Source of the DNA: Deinococcus aetherius
GTDB lineage: Bacteria > Deinococcota > Deinococci > Deinococcales > Deinococcaceae
Direction of reading: 5' to 3'
Assembly (NCBI RefSeq): GCF_025997855.1
Contig: NZ_AP026562.1
Coordinates: 305,001-369,000 of the forward strand
Length of the DNA: 64,000 nucleotides
The notes under the pieces were generated by a model. It ran no database searches. It saw only the letters and a program-made list of their open reading frames with translations, and was not told the origin of the DNA. The translations under genes and the position numbers were made by a program. Each line of letters opens with the position of its first letter. The stretch's first letter is position 1. Positions 26,267 through 34,495 of this stretch are shown in pieces.

Positions 26267-26725
26267 ATGACCCTCTGGCCCAACGTCTTCTCTCCTCGCC
26301 TCTTCCCGTCGAGTGGGGTCTGCCCACGCCTGGCCGAGCGCGTGGCCGGGTGGCCTCCCACCGCTCACTCCGGACGGGTGGCGCTGCTGGCCGCCGCCGT
26401 GTCCGAGCACCTGAGGCTCTCCGACGAGCAGGTGCGTGAAGCCTGCCGGGCCGGGCTGCTGCACGATCTAGGCAAAGTGTTCGTGCCCCGGGCCGTGCGC
26501 CACAAGGCCGGTCCATTGAGCGCGCAGGAATGGCAGTGGATGCAGCGGCACCCCTTGGACAGCGTCCGTCTGACCACCCTGCTGCCCGGAGTCTCATCCA
26601 CAAAATCTGATGTTCAACCATCAATAACCACACCCGTGGTGGTAGTGCATGCAACTGGGATGCGAAGCGAGGCGAAGGAACTGGTTTTCGCGGCGAAACA
26701 GAGACAGCGAGTGGGTGAGAGGTAA
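26267..26725 (+). pseudogene. HD-GYP protein truncated after the HD motif
   Basis: The gene starts at ATG 26267 after AAAGGAGGTG and codes the first half of an HD-GYP domain: AHSGRVALLAAAVSEHLRL, AGLLHDLGKVFVPRAV and EWQWMQRHPLDSVRL. At about 26594 the sequence changes to unrelated, lower-GC DNA and the frame ends at 26725 with a foreign tail (VSSTKSDVQPSITT). The HHE and GYP motifs needed for c-di-GMP hydrolysis are absent. It is the last gene of the GTPase cluster, cut by an insertion or deletion. Confidence 0.75.
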
Positions 26726-27167
26726 AAACCCTTCACCCACTCGCCAGGAATCAGTCGGCCTTCGAGCCTCTCGCAATAAGCTCAGCCAGTCGAACGAGGG
26801 CAACGAGCTGAAGGTGGTGATCGAGAGTATCCAGGACACGATTCAACCCTTCAACAGCCAGCCGGGCTTCTGAAAAGAGGACACATAGAACGAAGGCGAG
26901 AACACAGAGCGCCATAACGTCGTACTCGGGAATCCGCTTCATAAAAACTTCCTGAGGAGAGGACCCTCTGATCCCCTCCCCCCTGCCTTGGACCACCCCG
27001 CCAGGGGTGGTGTCGCCTCCCCGGCAGAGACTGGGGATGAAGCAGCAGGCAGAAGACGGAAGGTGTCGTCCCGAGAGGACCCTTGCCCCCCTCACCCACC
27101 AAGCGTCCTGGCGAGTCAATCCGGGCCAAAAAGTTGGCTAAGATGTTGGACAAAAGGAGGTAGGAGG
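26594..27167. other. Lower-GC segment replacing the 3' end of the HD-GYP gene
   Basis: This stretch has lower GC than its surroundings and no transposase. It contains a perfect 11-bp hairpin, CGAGTGGGTGA (26708-26718) with TCACCCACTCG (26733-26743), and one short minus-strand gene. Another inverted pair, ACCACACCCGTGGTGGT, is at 26628-26644. Its left junction truncates the HD-GYP gene. The right part carries the ribosome site of the toxin-antitoxin operon. Confidence 0.5.
26751..26942 (-). CDS. Small putative membrane protein
   Basis: A 63-residue protein: MKRIPEYDVMALCVLAFVLC leads into a hydrophobic helix, followed by an amphipathic helix with VLDTLDHHLQLVALVRLAEL. AGGAAG lies 6 bases before the ATG at 26942. 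The perfect 11-bp hairpin just past its stop could be its terminator. Single-helix proteins of this size beside toxin-antitoxin genes can be type I toxins, phage holin-like proteins or small regulators; nothing decides between these. Confidence 0.45.
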   Translation of the reverse strand: MKRIPEYDVMALCVLAFVLCVLFSEARLAVEGLNRVLDTLDHHLQLVALVRLAELIARGSKAD

Positions 27168-27440
27168 ATGCGGAACGTGGGAATCAAGGAGCTCAAGGAT
27201 CAGGCGAGCAGCATTGTGAACGAGGGTGAAGCGGTGATCATCGAGCGGTATGGGCGCCCGGTGGGGATGTACGTACCGCTGGGGGACACAGCGCGGGGGG
27301 ACAAACTGCGCGTCTATCAGCTCGCCCAGAACGTGCAGCGGCTGCTAGGGGAGATCGCGGAGCGGAACGACATGACGACGGACGCCCTCGCGGACGAGAT
27401 CGAACGCCTTGCACGGGAAGACGACGGCCACGCGCGTTGA
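27168..27440 (+). CDS. Phd/YefM-type antitoxin
   Basis: A 90-residue protein with the typical Phd/YefM N-terminus RNVGIKELKDQASSIVNEGE followed by VIIERYGRPVGMYVPLG, which forms the dimeric DNA-binding part. The C-terminal acidic helix (TDALADEIERLAREDD) should wrap the toxin. GGAGG precedes the ATG at 27168. The stop overlaps the PIN toxin start (TTGA), as in coupled toxin-antitoxin operons. It probably represses its own promoter within 26960-27160. Confidence 0.88.
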   Translation: MRNVGIKELKDQASSIVNEGEAVIIERYGRPVGMYVPLGDTARGDKLRVYQLAQNVQRLLGEIAERNDMTTDALADEIERLAREDDGHAR

Positions 27441-27865
27441 ACGTGGTGGATGCAAGCGTGCTGGTGGGCGAGGTGTTGCGGGCACGAGGGCTGGCGTTGC
27501 TGGCTCACCCAGACGTGACACTGTTTCAACCTCAACACGCGGCGAGCGAGACGGAGCACGAATTGAGGCGCCGAGGTGGACTGATGGTGAGGAGCGGTCG
27601 TGCGGAGGCGGAACAGGTCGAACAGCTCCTGGAGAACGCCTTCAACTTCCTGACCGCCCGAATCGTGTACGTGGTAGCGGCCGATTACGCGGATCGAGAG
27701 GCTGAAGCGCGCCGCCGCGTGCCGCGCGACCCGAACGATTGGCCGCTGGTGGCCCTGGCGCTGCATCTGGGTGACGCACCGATTCTCACAAGCGACGGAG
27801 ACTTCCTGGGGTGCGGTCTACCGACGTGGACGCCTGAGACCCTTCGAGCACACTTGGGGGTGTAA
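27437..27865 (+). CDS. PIN-domain toxin (VapC-like)
   Basis: A 142-residue PIN-domain ribonuclease. Acidic active-site residues occur at the expected places: VVDASVLVGE (Asp5), SETEHELRR (Glu), RDPNDWPLVALAL and ILTSDGDFLG. It likely cleaves tRNA or rRNA when free of its antitoxin. Translation begins at TTG 27437, overlapping the antitoxin stop by four bases, which ties toxin output to antitoxin translation. A 13-bp hairpin follows 27 bases after the stop. Confidence 0.87.
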   Translation: MNVVDASVLVGEVLRARGLALLAHPDVTLFQPQHAASETEHELRRRGGLMVRSGRAEAEQVEQLLENAFNFLTARIVYVVAADYADREAEARRRVPRDPNDWPLVALALHLGDAPILTSDGDFLGCGLPTWTPETLRAHLGV

Positions 27866-27892
27866 CCCCGGTCCAGGGCAGGAAGTGTCTGT

Positions 27893-27926
27893 AGAAGAAA
27901 GGCGGCCCGGCGGCCGCCTTTCTTCT
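27893..27926. terminator. Bidirectional terminator between toxin gene and convergent membrane gene
   Basis: AGAAGAAAGGCGG (27893-27905) pairs perfectly with CCGCCTTTCTTCT (27914-27926). The stem has an A-rich left arm and T-rich right arm, so it can end transcription from both sides: the PIN toxin gene and the convergent membrane-protein gene that stops at 27938. Confidence 0.8.
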
Positions 27927-27937
27927 GTTCAATCGCT

Positions 27938-28321
27938 CTATGGGTGGCGAACACTTGACTCGACGGTATGAAGTCGGCGCAGGATGCTCACGTACGCTAT
28001 CGGAGCCAGACCGAGTAGGAGCGCGAGCAGCAGCAGGCCCACGCCCTGCACGACCAATGGCGGCACCGGGACGTGCAGCAGGGCCAGCACCGCCAGCACG
28101 CCCTGGGCCAGGGTAATGAGCAGGCTGATAACACCGAGCTGACTCTGCCGCACCATCAGGACAAGCGAACCGATCATCAGCGCGATCAGGACCAGGCGCT
28201 GGACAATGGGGCGTGGCAATTGATCGGTACGGAGGGCGAATGCCAGCACCTGATCAGTCAGGGGGCGCTGGCGGTAAAGGAGCAAGGCGATCAGGCCGAT
28301 CAGGAGCAGGAGCAAAATCAT
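27938..28321 (-). CDS. Small multi-span membrane protein
   Basis: A 127-residue protein with about four hydrophobic segments: ILLLLLIGLIALLLY, LVLIALMIGSLVLMV, VISLLITLAQGVLAVLALL and GVGLLLLALLLGLAPIAYV. It resembles CcdC-like or DUF-type Deinococcus membrane proteins but no family is certain. An ATG at 28336 is in frame, but GGAGG lies within that extension, 5 bases before ATG 28321, so the shorter start is preferred. It is convergent with the toxin gene. Confidence 0.65.
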   Translation of the reverse strand: MILLLLLIGLIALLLYRQRPLTDQVLAFALRTDQLPRPIVQRLVLIALMIGSLVLMVRQSQLGVISLLITLAQGVLAVLALLHVPVPPLVVQGVGLLLLALLLGLAPIAYVSILRRLHTVESSVRHP

Positions 28322-28378
28322 CGAAACCTCCACCATTAGCCTCGCTACGCATGGGTGGCAGCGTCAAGGGGAGTTGAT

Positions 28379-28457
28379 CGCGTTCTAAGCACATCCGCCC
28401 GAAAACGTCCGTTAGGGCTTTTCACGCCGTCTGGGAGGGAGTTCGTGCTTTAACCAT
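28379..28457. repeat. Left copy of a 79-bp inverted repeat framing the WYL-VOC pair
   Basis: This 79-bp stretch covers the last 12 codons of the WYL regulator gene and the 43 bases after it. Its reverse complement recurs at 30143-30221 with 75 of 79 bases identical. The two copies enclose the regulator and the VOC gene. Confidence 0.85.
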
Positions 28458-29393
28458 GCGGTGCACCACGTTCCTCGCTCGTGCCGCCACCCGCCCGAAC
28501 GCTTCCAGCAGTTCGGCCGGCTCACGCACCTCGACCTCCACGTCCAGCGACAACAACAGCGCCGCCGCCGTGTCCAGGTGCAGCCCACTCAGACGCACCA
28601 GCGAGCCCATCCCCTCCGGGGACACCAGCAGCGTTGAGTGCGGCCAGCGGGCCAGCACCTCATGTGGCGGCAGGTCCACCCAGGCAGTCACGCGCCACGG
28701 GCTCACCGCCAACGTTAATCGCTCCTGCACGAAGGCCCGCACGTCCAGTTCCAGGTCGGCCGCGAAGGCGTCCCGGGTGACCTCCACCTCACGCGCCCGG
28801 TCCACCCGAAACAGGCGCGGCGCACCTCGCAGCCGACAGTACGCGGCGAGGAACCAGTGCCCGTCATGCCGCAGCAACCCCAGCGGCTCCACCACCCGCT
28901 CGGTGGCCGTGTCCGCGTGCCAGACGGCGTACACCAGGCGCACGGCGAGCCGAGCCTGCACCGCCTGCGCCAGGGTTGTGAGCACCTGCGCCTGGGGGGT
29001 AGGTATGGCGGGTGGCAGGTCGAACGCGAGGGCCGCGAGGGTCCCCCGCAGGCGTTCCCGCACTTCAGGAGGGAGGACCCGCTCCAGTTTCGCGCGGGCG
29101 CCTGGTAAGTCGGGGTTGCCGTCGTGAAGCTCCAGGTACGCCAGCGCGTCGAGACCCAGTGCGAGTGCGAACGCCTCCCCGAGACTGAACATCAGGGGGG
29201 GCAGGCGAAAGCCGGGCCGCAGGCGGTACGTCGCGCCGGGACCCCGGGTGGAGTGCACGGGAATCCCCAGGTCTTGCAAGCGGGCCACGTACCGCTGCAC
29301 GGTGCGAACGCTGACCTCTAGCGCCTGGGCGAGGTCGGTGGCGGTGACCTGCTCGCGGGCTTGCAGGAGTTCCAGGACCGTCAGGACGCGCAT
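28422..29393 (-). CDS. WYL-domain transcriptional regulator (DeoR-type HTH)
   Basis: A 323-residue regulator. The N-terminal HTH has RVLTVLELLQAREQVTATDL and SVRTVQRYVARLQDLG (recognition helix). The WYL domain follows with RLVYAVWHADTATERVVEPL, GLLRHDGHWFLAAYCRLR (variant of WYL) and LFRVDRAREVEVT; the C-terminal WCX part ends in VHRMVKARTPSQTA. It should sense a ligand and control the divergent VOC gene and itself. Start is ATG 29393; a GTG at 29408 is in frame and neither has a clear ribosome site. The 3' end is part of a 79-bp repeat. Confidence 0.88.
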   Translation of the reverse strand: MRVLTVLELLQAREQVTATDLAQALEVSVRTVQRYVARLQDLGIPVHSTRGPGATYRLRPGFRLPPLMFSLGEAFALALGLDALAYLELHDGNPDLPGARAKLERVLPPEVRERLRGTLAALAFDLPPAIPTPQAQVLTTLAQAVQARLAVRLVYAVWHADTATERVVEPLGLLRHDGHWFLAAYCRLRGAPRLFRVDRAREVEVTRDAFAADLELDVRAFVQERLTLAVSPWRVTAWVDLPPHEVLARWPHSTLLVSPEGMGSLVRLSGLHLDTAAALLLSLDVEVEVREPAELLEAFGRVAARARNVVHRMVKARTPSQTA

Positions 29394-29464
29394 GCTGGGG
29401 TCGTACACACGTGCAGCTTGCCACAAGAGCACGACAAGCCCTGACGGGCACTGGTGGCAGGCTG

Positions 29465-29902
29465 ATGGACATGAACACCAACCTTCAGGGAGAGCCGGGA
29501 AGCAACCCCGTCCAGCGTCTGCGCGGCATCGCGACGGTGAATCTGTGGGCGGATGATTTGGAGGCGGCCAAGCGGTGGTACACCGAGGTCCTGGGCCTCC
29601 CCCCGTATTTCGAGCGCCCGGGGTACGCGGAGTTTCGCGTGGGCGACTACCAGCAGGAGCTGGGCTTGATCGACCGCCGGTACGCACCGGAAGGGTTCGC
29701 GTCCAGCCCAGGCGGCGCAGTGGTGTACTGGCATGTGACTGACATCGAGGCGACCTTCGAGTGGTTGCAGTCGCTGGGCGCAAGGCCGCTGCAAGGACCC
29801 CAGCACCGCGGTGCGGGATTCGTCACGGCGACCGTCATTGATCCGTTCGGTAACGTGCTGGGCGTGATGTACAACCCGCACTACGTGGATGTCCTCCGCT
29901 AA
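29465..29902 (+). CDS. VOC/glyoxalase-like protein
   Basis: A 145-residue protein of the vicinal oxygen chelate superfamily. Features: ATVNLWADDLEAAKRWYTEV, LGLPPYFERPGYAEFRVG, LGLIDRRYAP, VVYWHVTDIEATFEWLQSLG and TVIDPFGNVLGVMYNP. Members include glyoxalases, dioxygenases and antibiotic-binding resistance proteins. The gene is divergent from the WYL regulator, 71 bases away, and probably its target. ATG 29465 is used; ATG 29471 is also possible. Confidence 0.82.
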   Translation: MDMNTNLQGEPGSNPVQRLRGIATVNLWADDLEAAKRWYTEVLGLPPYFERPGYAEFRVGDYQQELGLIDRRYAPEGFASSPGGAVVYWHVTDIEATFEWLQSLGARPLQGPQHRGAGFVTATVIDPFGNVLGVMYNPHYVDVLR

Positions 29903-30142
29903 CCGGACACCGCACTCCTGGGGGCGGTCTTCGGCGGTCCCTGCCCCCAGCGGTCAGCACCCGGGTCACCAGAAAGGTCAGACACTCCCCTTTCGCTCAA
30001 GCGGCGTGTCACGCGCTGTCGGCCCGACCGCCCGAGATCAGCCGTTGACCGTTCGCACTTGTGCTTCGACCTCGAATTTCTCTCGAACAATCGAGGTTTT
30101 ACTGCCCAACCCAACGGCGAACATCGGTAGAAATGACGCAGT

Positions 30143-30221
30143 ATGGCTAAAGCACGAACTCCCTCATAGACGGCGTGAAAAGCCTTAACGGACGTTTTCG
30201 GGCGGATGTGCTTAGAACGCG
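30143..30221. repeat. Right copy of the 79-bp inverted repeat
   Basis: Read on the plus strand this copy spells MAKARTPS and then a stop, versus MVKARTPSQTA at the end of the WYL regulator, followed by the same 43 downstream bases. Only four of 79 positions differ, one of which creates the stop. It is a displaced copy of a regulator gene end. Confidence 0.85.
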
Positions 30222-30387
30222 TTGATGTGTTCAAAGATGAGAGGAAGCAAGGCCCCTACCTCCGCGTCCGGAGTCTGAGAACCGATATTCTCAGACCACA
30301 TGAGGGCCCTTCACCGGAGCTTGGAAGACGGGTCGGGAGGGCTCTCAGGTGTGGGCATCTGCTCAGACCAGCGCTGCGGGTGACCCC

Positions 30388-30393
30388 TATCCT
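30388..30393 (+). promoter_or_regulatory. Candidate -10 box for a leaderless kinase message
   Basis: TATCCT lies 6 bases before the kinase ATG at 30400. It fits the TANNNT motif that gives leaderless transcripts in Deinococcus. No ribosome site is visible upstream of the ATG. Confidence 0.45.
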
Positions 30394-30399
30394 GACCGC

Positions 30400-33300
30400 A
30401 TGTCCAGTCCGGCCACGTCCCCCGCATCCCTGAGCCAACGGCTGCAAGACCTCACGGAGGCCCTGGCCGCTGCGGGCACGCGGGACGACGTGTTCCGGGT
30501 GGTCCTGCACCCCGCCTTGGAGGCACTGAGCGCCGTCGCGGGCGCGGTGCTCCTGGTGAGTGCGGCGGGGGACCGCCTGGAGATCGCGGCCGTCCAGGGC
30601 CACGAGGAGGGGGCCCAGACCCTGTGGCAGGACGGTCCCCTGGACGGTAACGTGCCCACTGGAGACGCGTTGAGGCGCCGCGAGCCCCTGTTCTTCGAGC
30701 ACGAGGGGGACCTGTTGCGGGCCTATCCCGAGCTGGAGGCCCGCACGGGCGGCGTGGCCGCCGTTGCCACCGCCGTGTTGCCGATGTTCCTCGACGAGGC
30801 TCCCCTGGGCGTCATCGTCCTCGACTTCCAAGAGCCGCACGGGTTCACGGGGGAGGAGAAGCGCTTCCTGCGCACCCTCGCCTCGCAGTGCGCCTTGGCC
30901 CTGGGACGCATACGGCTGCTCGTGGATCTGCGCGGCAGCGAGGCCCGCTTTCGCCGGATGGTCGAGGCCAGCCCGGTCGCCATCGCCGCCGGGGACTTGT
31001 CGGGGCGACTCATCCTGGTCAACGACGCCTACCTGGGGCTCCTCGGCCTGACCCGCGCCGAGTTCGAGGCCGGGGAGATTGACTGGGCCTCGCTCACACC
31101 GCCCGAGTACCGGGAGGCCGACGGGCAGGCCTTCGCTCAGGCCCTGGGCGAGGGCACCTCCGAGCCCTACGAGAAGGAGATGCTGACCCGAGGGGGAGAG
31201 CGAGTCCCCCTGAACGTGGTGCTGGTGCGCTACGAGGACGTCGGGCAGTCCTTGGTGGTGGGCTACCTGGGAGACCTGCGCACCCGGCGGGCGGCCGAGG
31301 CCGCGTCGCGGGCGCGCGGTGCCGACCTGGAAGCCCAAGTGCGCGAGCGCACCCGCGAGTCCGAGATGGCCCGGGTACGCGCCGAGGTGCTGGCCGCCCT
31401 GGGGGACGCCCTGCAACGCGCCTCCACCCCGGAGCAGGTCTCGGACCTGGCGCTGGCGACCCTCGGCCCGGCCCTGCGCGCGCAGAGCATGTTGGTGGTA
31501 CGCGTGGACGGCCAGGGCATTCGGCTGCCCACCCTGTGGGGCCAGACGCCGGAGGTCATCACGAGCTACATGACCCGCCCGGGTCTGCGGCTGGAAGACA
31601 CGCCCATCCTGCATCGGGCCGCCGAGGCGGGCCGGGGGGTGTACCTGAACGACTACCACGCGGAACCCGGCACCCTGGCCTCGTTTCCCTCGCTGGCGGG
31701 TGGGGTGGAACCCATCCACCTGCCGGACGGCACGCTGGAGGGCTTTCTGGTGGTGTGGCGGGGGACGGACCTGGGCCCATGGCAGGACAGCGAGCGCGAC
31801 CTGCTGTTTCGGGCGGCGGGCACGCTGGGGTTGGCCTTCGAGAGGGCCAGGGCGGCAGCCCAGCTTGCCCACAGGGCCCGGCAGATCGAGGAGAAGGCCC
31901 ACGCCCAGGAGGCTTTTGTGACGTTCACCGAGGCGGTCGGCACCTCGACCGACGTGGTGACCCTTGCTGGACGGGCCGTCGAGGTCCTCAAGGCCCAGTT
32001 CGTGGACGGGACGGGCGGCTACTACCAGCGCGAGGACAAGGTGTGGAAGCTGCGGACGTGGACGACCGACCTCGATGCCCAGCCCGACTTCATCGCCGCC
32101 CGGCAAGCGGGCCTGCCGGGCGACACACCCTTGATCGCGCAATTGCTGCGCGAGCGGGCGCCCATCTTCACTAAGGGCTGGGATGCCGAGCCCGAGGGCA
32201 TTGAGGGCCGCGACCACGACGGCACGGTCGCGGCGTACCCGGTCATGGTGGCGGGTGAGGTGCTCGGCTTTCTCATGATGGGCTTCAAGACCACCTCGCG
32301 GTGGGCGGAGCGCGACCAAGTCATCTTCCGGGCGGTAGGTCGCAGCCTGGAACTGGCCCTGGAGCGTGCCGAGCAGGCCCGCCAGCTTCAGGCCCGCAAG
32401 GACGAGGAGGCGCGGCGCAGCCAGGCCCTCTCGGCGTTCGCCGAGCTGTCGCGCGACCTCGTGCTGGAAACCGACCCCTACACCCTGATCCGCCGCACCC
32501 AGGAGGTGGTGCTGGGCCTGCTGCCGCCGGGCTTCTCGTCGTACTTCGAGCCGGACGGGGACCGGTGGCGCCCGCGCTCGCAGGTCGGCCACGCCAACAC
32601 GCCCGAGTTGCAGGCGGTGCTGGCGGCGGGCCTCCCCTTCGAGACGACCCCCAACCTCCTGATTCCGTGGCGCGGCGGCGAGGCCCACTATCAGGACGAG
32701 TACGACCCGGCGAGTGATCACCTCGTCGGCAGCGAGGAGTACCCGGGAGCCACGGTCACGCTGCCGGTGCAGGTGGGCGGGGAGGTGCGGGGCGTGCTGG
32801 GCTTTGCGCTCTTCACCGTGCGGCGCTGGTCGGGCGAGGACCGGGCAGCGCTGGAGACGGTGGGACGCCAGCTTACCCTGGCGCTGGAACGGGCCGAGCA
32901 GACCCGGCGCCTCGCCGAGCAGAACGCAGAACTGGAGGCCAGAACCCGGGCCCTGGAGGGCTTTTCCGACCTGCTGGGCGACCTCACCCTTCAGACCGAG
33001 CCCTCCGCCCTGATCGGGTCGGCCCTGGAGATGGTGATGACCCTGCTGCCGCCCGGCTACGCGGCCTTCTGGGAGGTCCGCGACGGCCGCTGGTACGCCA
33101 CCGCCCAGGCCCGCAACGTGGGCAGCCCCGCCCTTCAGGCGACCATCGACGCGGGCCTGCCCGCCGGACAGACCCCGACCCTGGACATCCCGCAGCGCAC
33201 CCGGGCACCCTACTTTCAGGACGTGTACGCGCAAGGAGCCGACACGCCCGCCGAGGTGGTGAGCCACGTGAACGCGGTCGCCACCCTGCCGGTGATGGTG

Positions 33301-34140
33301 CGCGGCGAGGTGCTGGGCATCTTCAACGTGCCGCTGTTTCACGAACGGCGCTGGAGTGCCGAGGACCGGGCGGTCCTTGAAACCACCGTACGCAGCCTGG
33401 GCCTGGCCCTGGAACGCGCCGAGGGGGTGGCGGACCTGTCCCGGCGCACTGAGGAGCTGCGGCGCAGCAATGCGGAACTGGAACAGTTCGCGTACATCGC
33501 CTCCCACGACCTGCAAGCCCCGATCCGCGCCGTGACCAGCTTTGCTGGGGTCATCCACCGCAAGTACGGTCAGCACCTCGACGAGCGGGGGCAGCTCTAC
33601 CTGCGGCAGATCATGGAGAGCGGCGAGCACATGAAGCGGCTGGTCGATGACCTGCTGGCCTTTTCCCGGGTGCATACCCAGCAACGCGAGCCGCAGCCCG
33701 TAGACAGCGGCGCCGTGTTCGATGTGGTAGCCCGGCGCCTTCAGGCAGAACCGGGGAACACGGATGCGGAGATCACCCGTGGACATCTGCCCCTGGTCCT
33801 CGCCGACGGGCAGCAACTGGATCAGCTCTTGCAGAACCTGATCTCGAACGGGCTGAAGTACCACCGGGAGGGCGTCGTCCCGCGCGTTCGCGTTTCCGCT
33901 GAGCAAGACGGCGAGTTCTGGCGCTTCGCGGTCTCGGACAACGGTATCGGGATCGAGCCGCAGTATTACGAGCGCATCTTCACCATCTTCCAGCGGCTGC
34001 ACGGCCGGGAGGAGTACGAGGGGACCGGAATTGGGCTGGCGGTGTGCAAGAAGATCGTCGAGCGCCACGGCGGCCGGTTGTGGCTGGAGAGCACCTTGGG
34101 GGAGGGCACGACCTTCTTCTTCACCCTGCCGGAAGGGTAA
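30400..34140 (+). CDS. Large multi-GAF/PAS sensor histidine kinase
   Basis: A 1246-residue cytoplasmic-looking kinase with no membrane segment. Domains in order: GAF (about 15-170), PAS (about 185-300, with GRLILVNDAYLGLLGLTRAE), coiled coil, GAF (340-500), GAF (510-660), GAF (680-850), GAF (865-1015), HisKA with ELEQFAYIASHDLQAPIRA (phosphoacceptor H1036) and HATPase (N box NLISNGLKYHREG, G1 VSDNGIGIEPQ, G2 GTGIGLAVCKKIVERHGG). This resembles the phytochrome-like kinases of Deinococcus but lacks an obvious chromophore cysteine site. The last three GAF domains resemble one another, suggesting internal duplication. No response regulator is adjacent. An in-frame GTG lies at 30349. Confidence 0.9.
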   Translation: MSSPATSPASLSQRLQDLTEALAAAGTRDDVFRVVLHPALEALSAVAGAVLLVSAAGDRLEIAAVQGHEEGAQTLWQDGPLDGNVPTGDALRRREPLFFEHEGDLLRAYPELEARTGGVAAVATAVLPMFLDEAPLGVIVLDFQEPHGFTGEEKRFLRTLASQCALALGRIRLLVDLRGSEARFRRMVEASPVAIAAGDLSGRLILVNDAYLGLLGLTRAEFEAGEIDWASLTPPEYREADGQAFAQALGEGTSEPYEKEMLTRGGERVPLNVVLVRYEDVGQSLVVGYLGDLRTRRAAEAASRARGADLEAQVRERTRESEMARVRAEVLAALGDALQRASTPEQVSDLALATLGPALRAQSMLVVRVDGQGIRLPTLWGQTPEVITSYMTRPGLRLEDTPILHRAAEAGRGVYLNDYHAEPGTLASFPSLAGGVEPIHLPDGTLEGFLVVWRGTDLGPWQDSERDLLFRAAGTLGLAFERARAAAQLAHRARQIEEKAHAQEAFVTFTEAVGTSTDVVTLAGRAVEVLKAQFVDGTGGYYQREDKVWKLRTWTTDLDAQPDFIAARQAGLPGDTPLIAQLLRERAPIFTKGWDAEPEGIEGRDHDGTVAAYPVMVAGEVLGFLMMGFKTTSRWAERDQVIFRAVGRSLELALERAEQARQLQARKDEEARRSQALSAFAELSRDLVLETDPYTLIRRTQEVVLGLLPPGFSSYFEPDGDRWRPRSQVGHANTPELQAVLAAGLPFETTPNLLIPWRGGEAHYQDEYDPASDHLVGSEEYPGATVTLPVQVGGEVRGVLGFALFTVRRWSGEDRAALETVGRQLTLALERAEQTRRLAEQNAELEARTRALEGFSDLLGDLTLQTEPSALIGSALEMVMTLLPPGYAAFWEVRDGRWYATAQARNVGSPALQATIDAGLPAGQTPTLDIPQRTRAPYFQDVYAQGADTPAEVVSHVNAVATLPVMVRGEVLGIFNVPLFHERRWSAEDRAVLETTVRSLGLALERAEGVADLSRRTEELRRSNAELEQFAYIASHDLQAPIRAVTSFAGVIHRKYGQHLDERGQLYLRQIMESGEHMKRLVDDLLAFSRVHTQQREPQPVDSGAVFDVVARRLQAEPGNTDAEITRGHLPLVLADGQQLDQLLQNLISNGLKYHREGVVPRVRVSAEQDGEFWRFAVSDNGIGIEPQYYERIFTIFQRLHGREEYEGTGIGLAVCKKIVERHGGRLWLESTLGEGTTFFFTLPEG

Positions 34141-34196
34141 GGAAAGCTTCGCTTGTGGCCCCGCTTCTCCACGGCCCGGTCCATACTCAAGAACCG

Positions 34197-34495
34197 ATGA
34201 CCACCCTGGTCCCCGCCCAAGTCGCCCTCACCCAGCGTGCCGGGCGCTACGCCCACCTGTCCGAAGAGGAGCGCAAGCGCACCGCCGCCCAGGCGGTCGC
34301 CCTTCAGGACCTCGACTTGCTGTGGGCGTTGACCGAGGCCCACCTGACCCTCTACGGCGGCCAGGGCGCCCGCGTCAGCCCCCTGACCCTGCGCAGCTAC
34401 CGCACGGGGGTTCGGGTGTTCCTGGCCTGGGCCGCTCACGAGGCCCTGAGCCTGCTGCGCCCCAAGCGGGACACGGGGCGGCCTGGGAGTACCGC
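34197..34495 (+). pseudogene. Tyrosine recombinase/integrase, 5' fragment
   Basis: The frame from ATG 34197 codes the N-terminal SAM-like domain of a Deinococcus phage-type integrase: RYAHLSEEERKRTAAQAVAL, QDLDLLWALTEAHLTLYG, RVSPLTLRSYRTGVRVFLAW. After LRPKRDTGRPGS, at about 34495, the ISL3 terminal repeat begins and the catalytic domain (R-H-R-Y) is missing. The sequence beyond the IS does not resume the integrase, so a deletion accompanied or followed the insertion. Confidence 0.78.

Larger units (their letters stand above)
29903..30399. other. Intergenic region with repeat copy and kinase promoter
   Basis: No gene is seen. The right copy of the 79-bp inverted repeat is at 30143-30221, preceded by lower-GC DNA (30055-30140). 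Short frames here code no recognisable domain. The kinase -10 box lies at the right end. Confidence 0.5.

Noticed and set aside
30256..34068. A 1270-codon open frame on the minus strand opposite the histidine kinase
   Set aside because: It codes His/Gln/Arg-rich low-complexity sequence without domains and mirrors the codon bias of the kinase gene; antisense open frames are common in DNA of this GC content.
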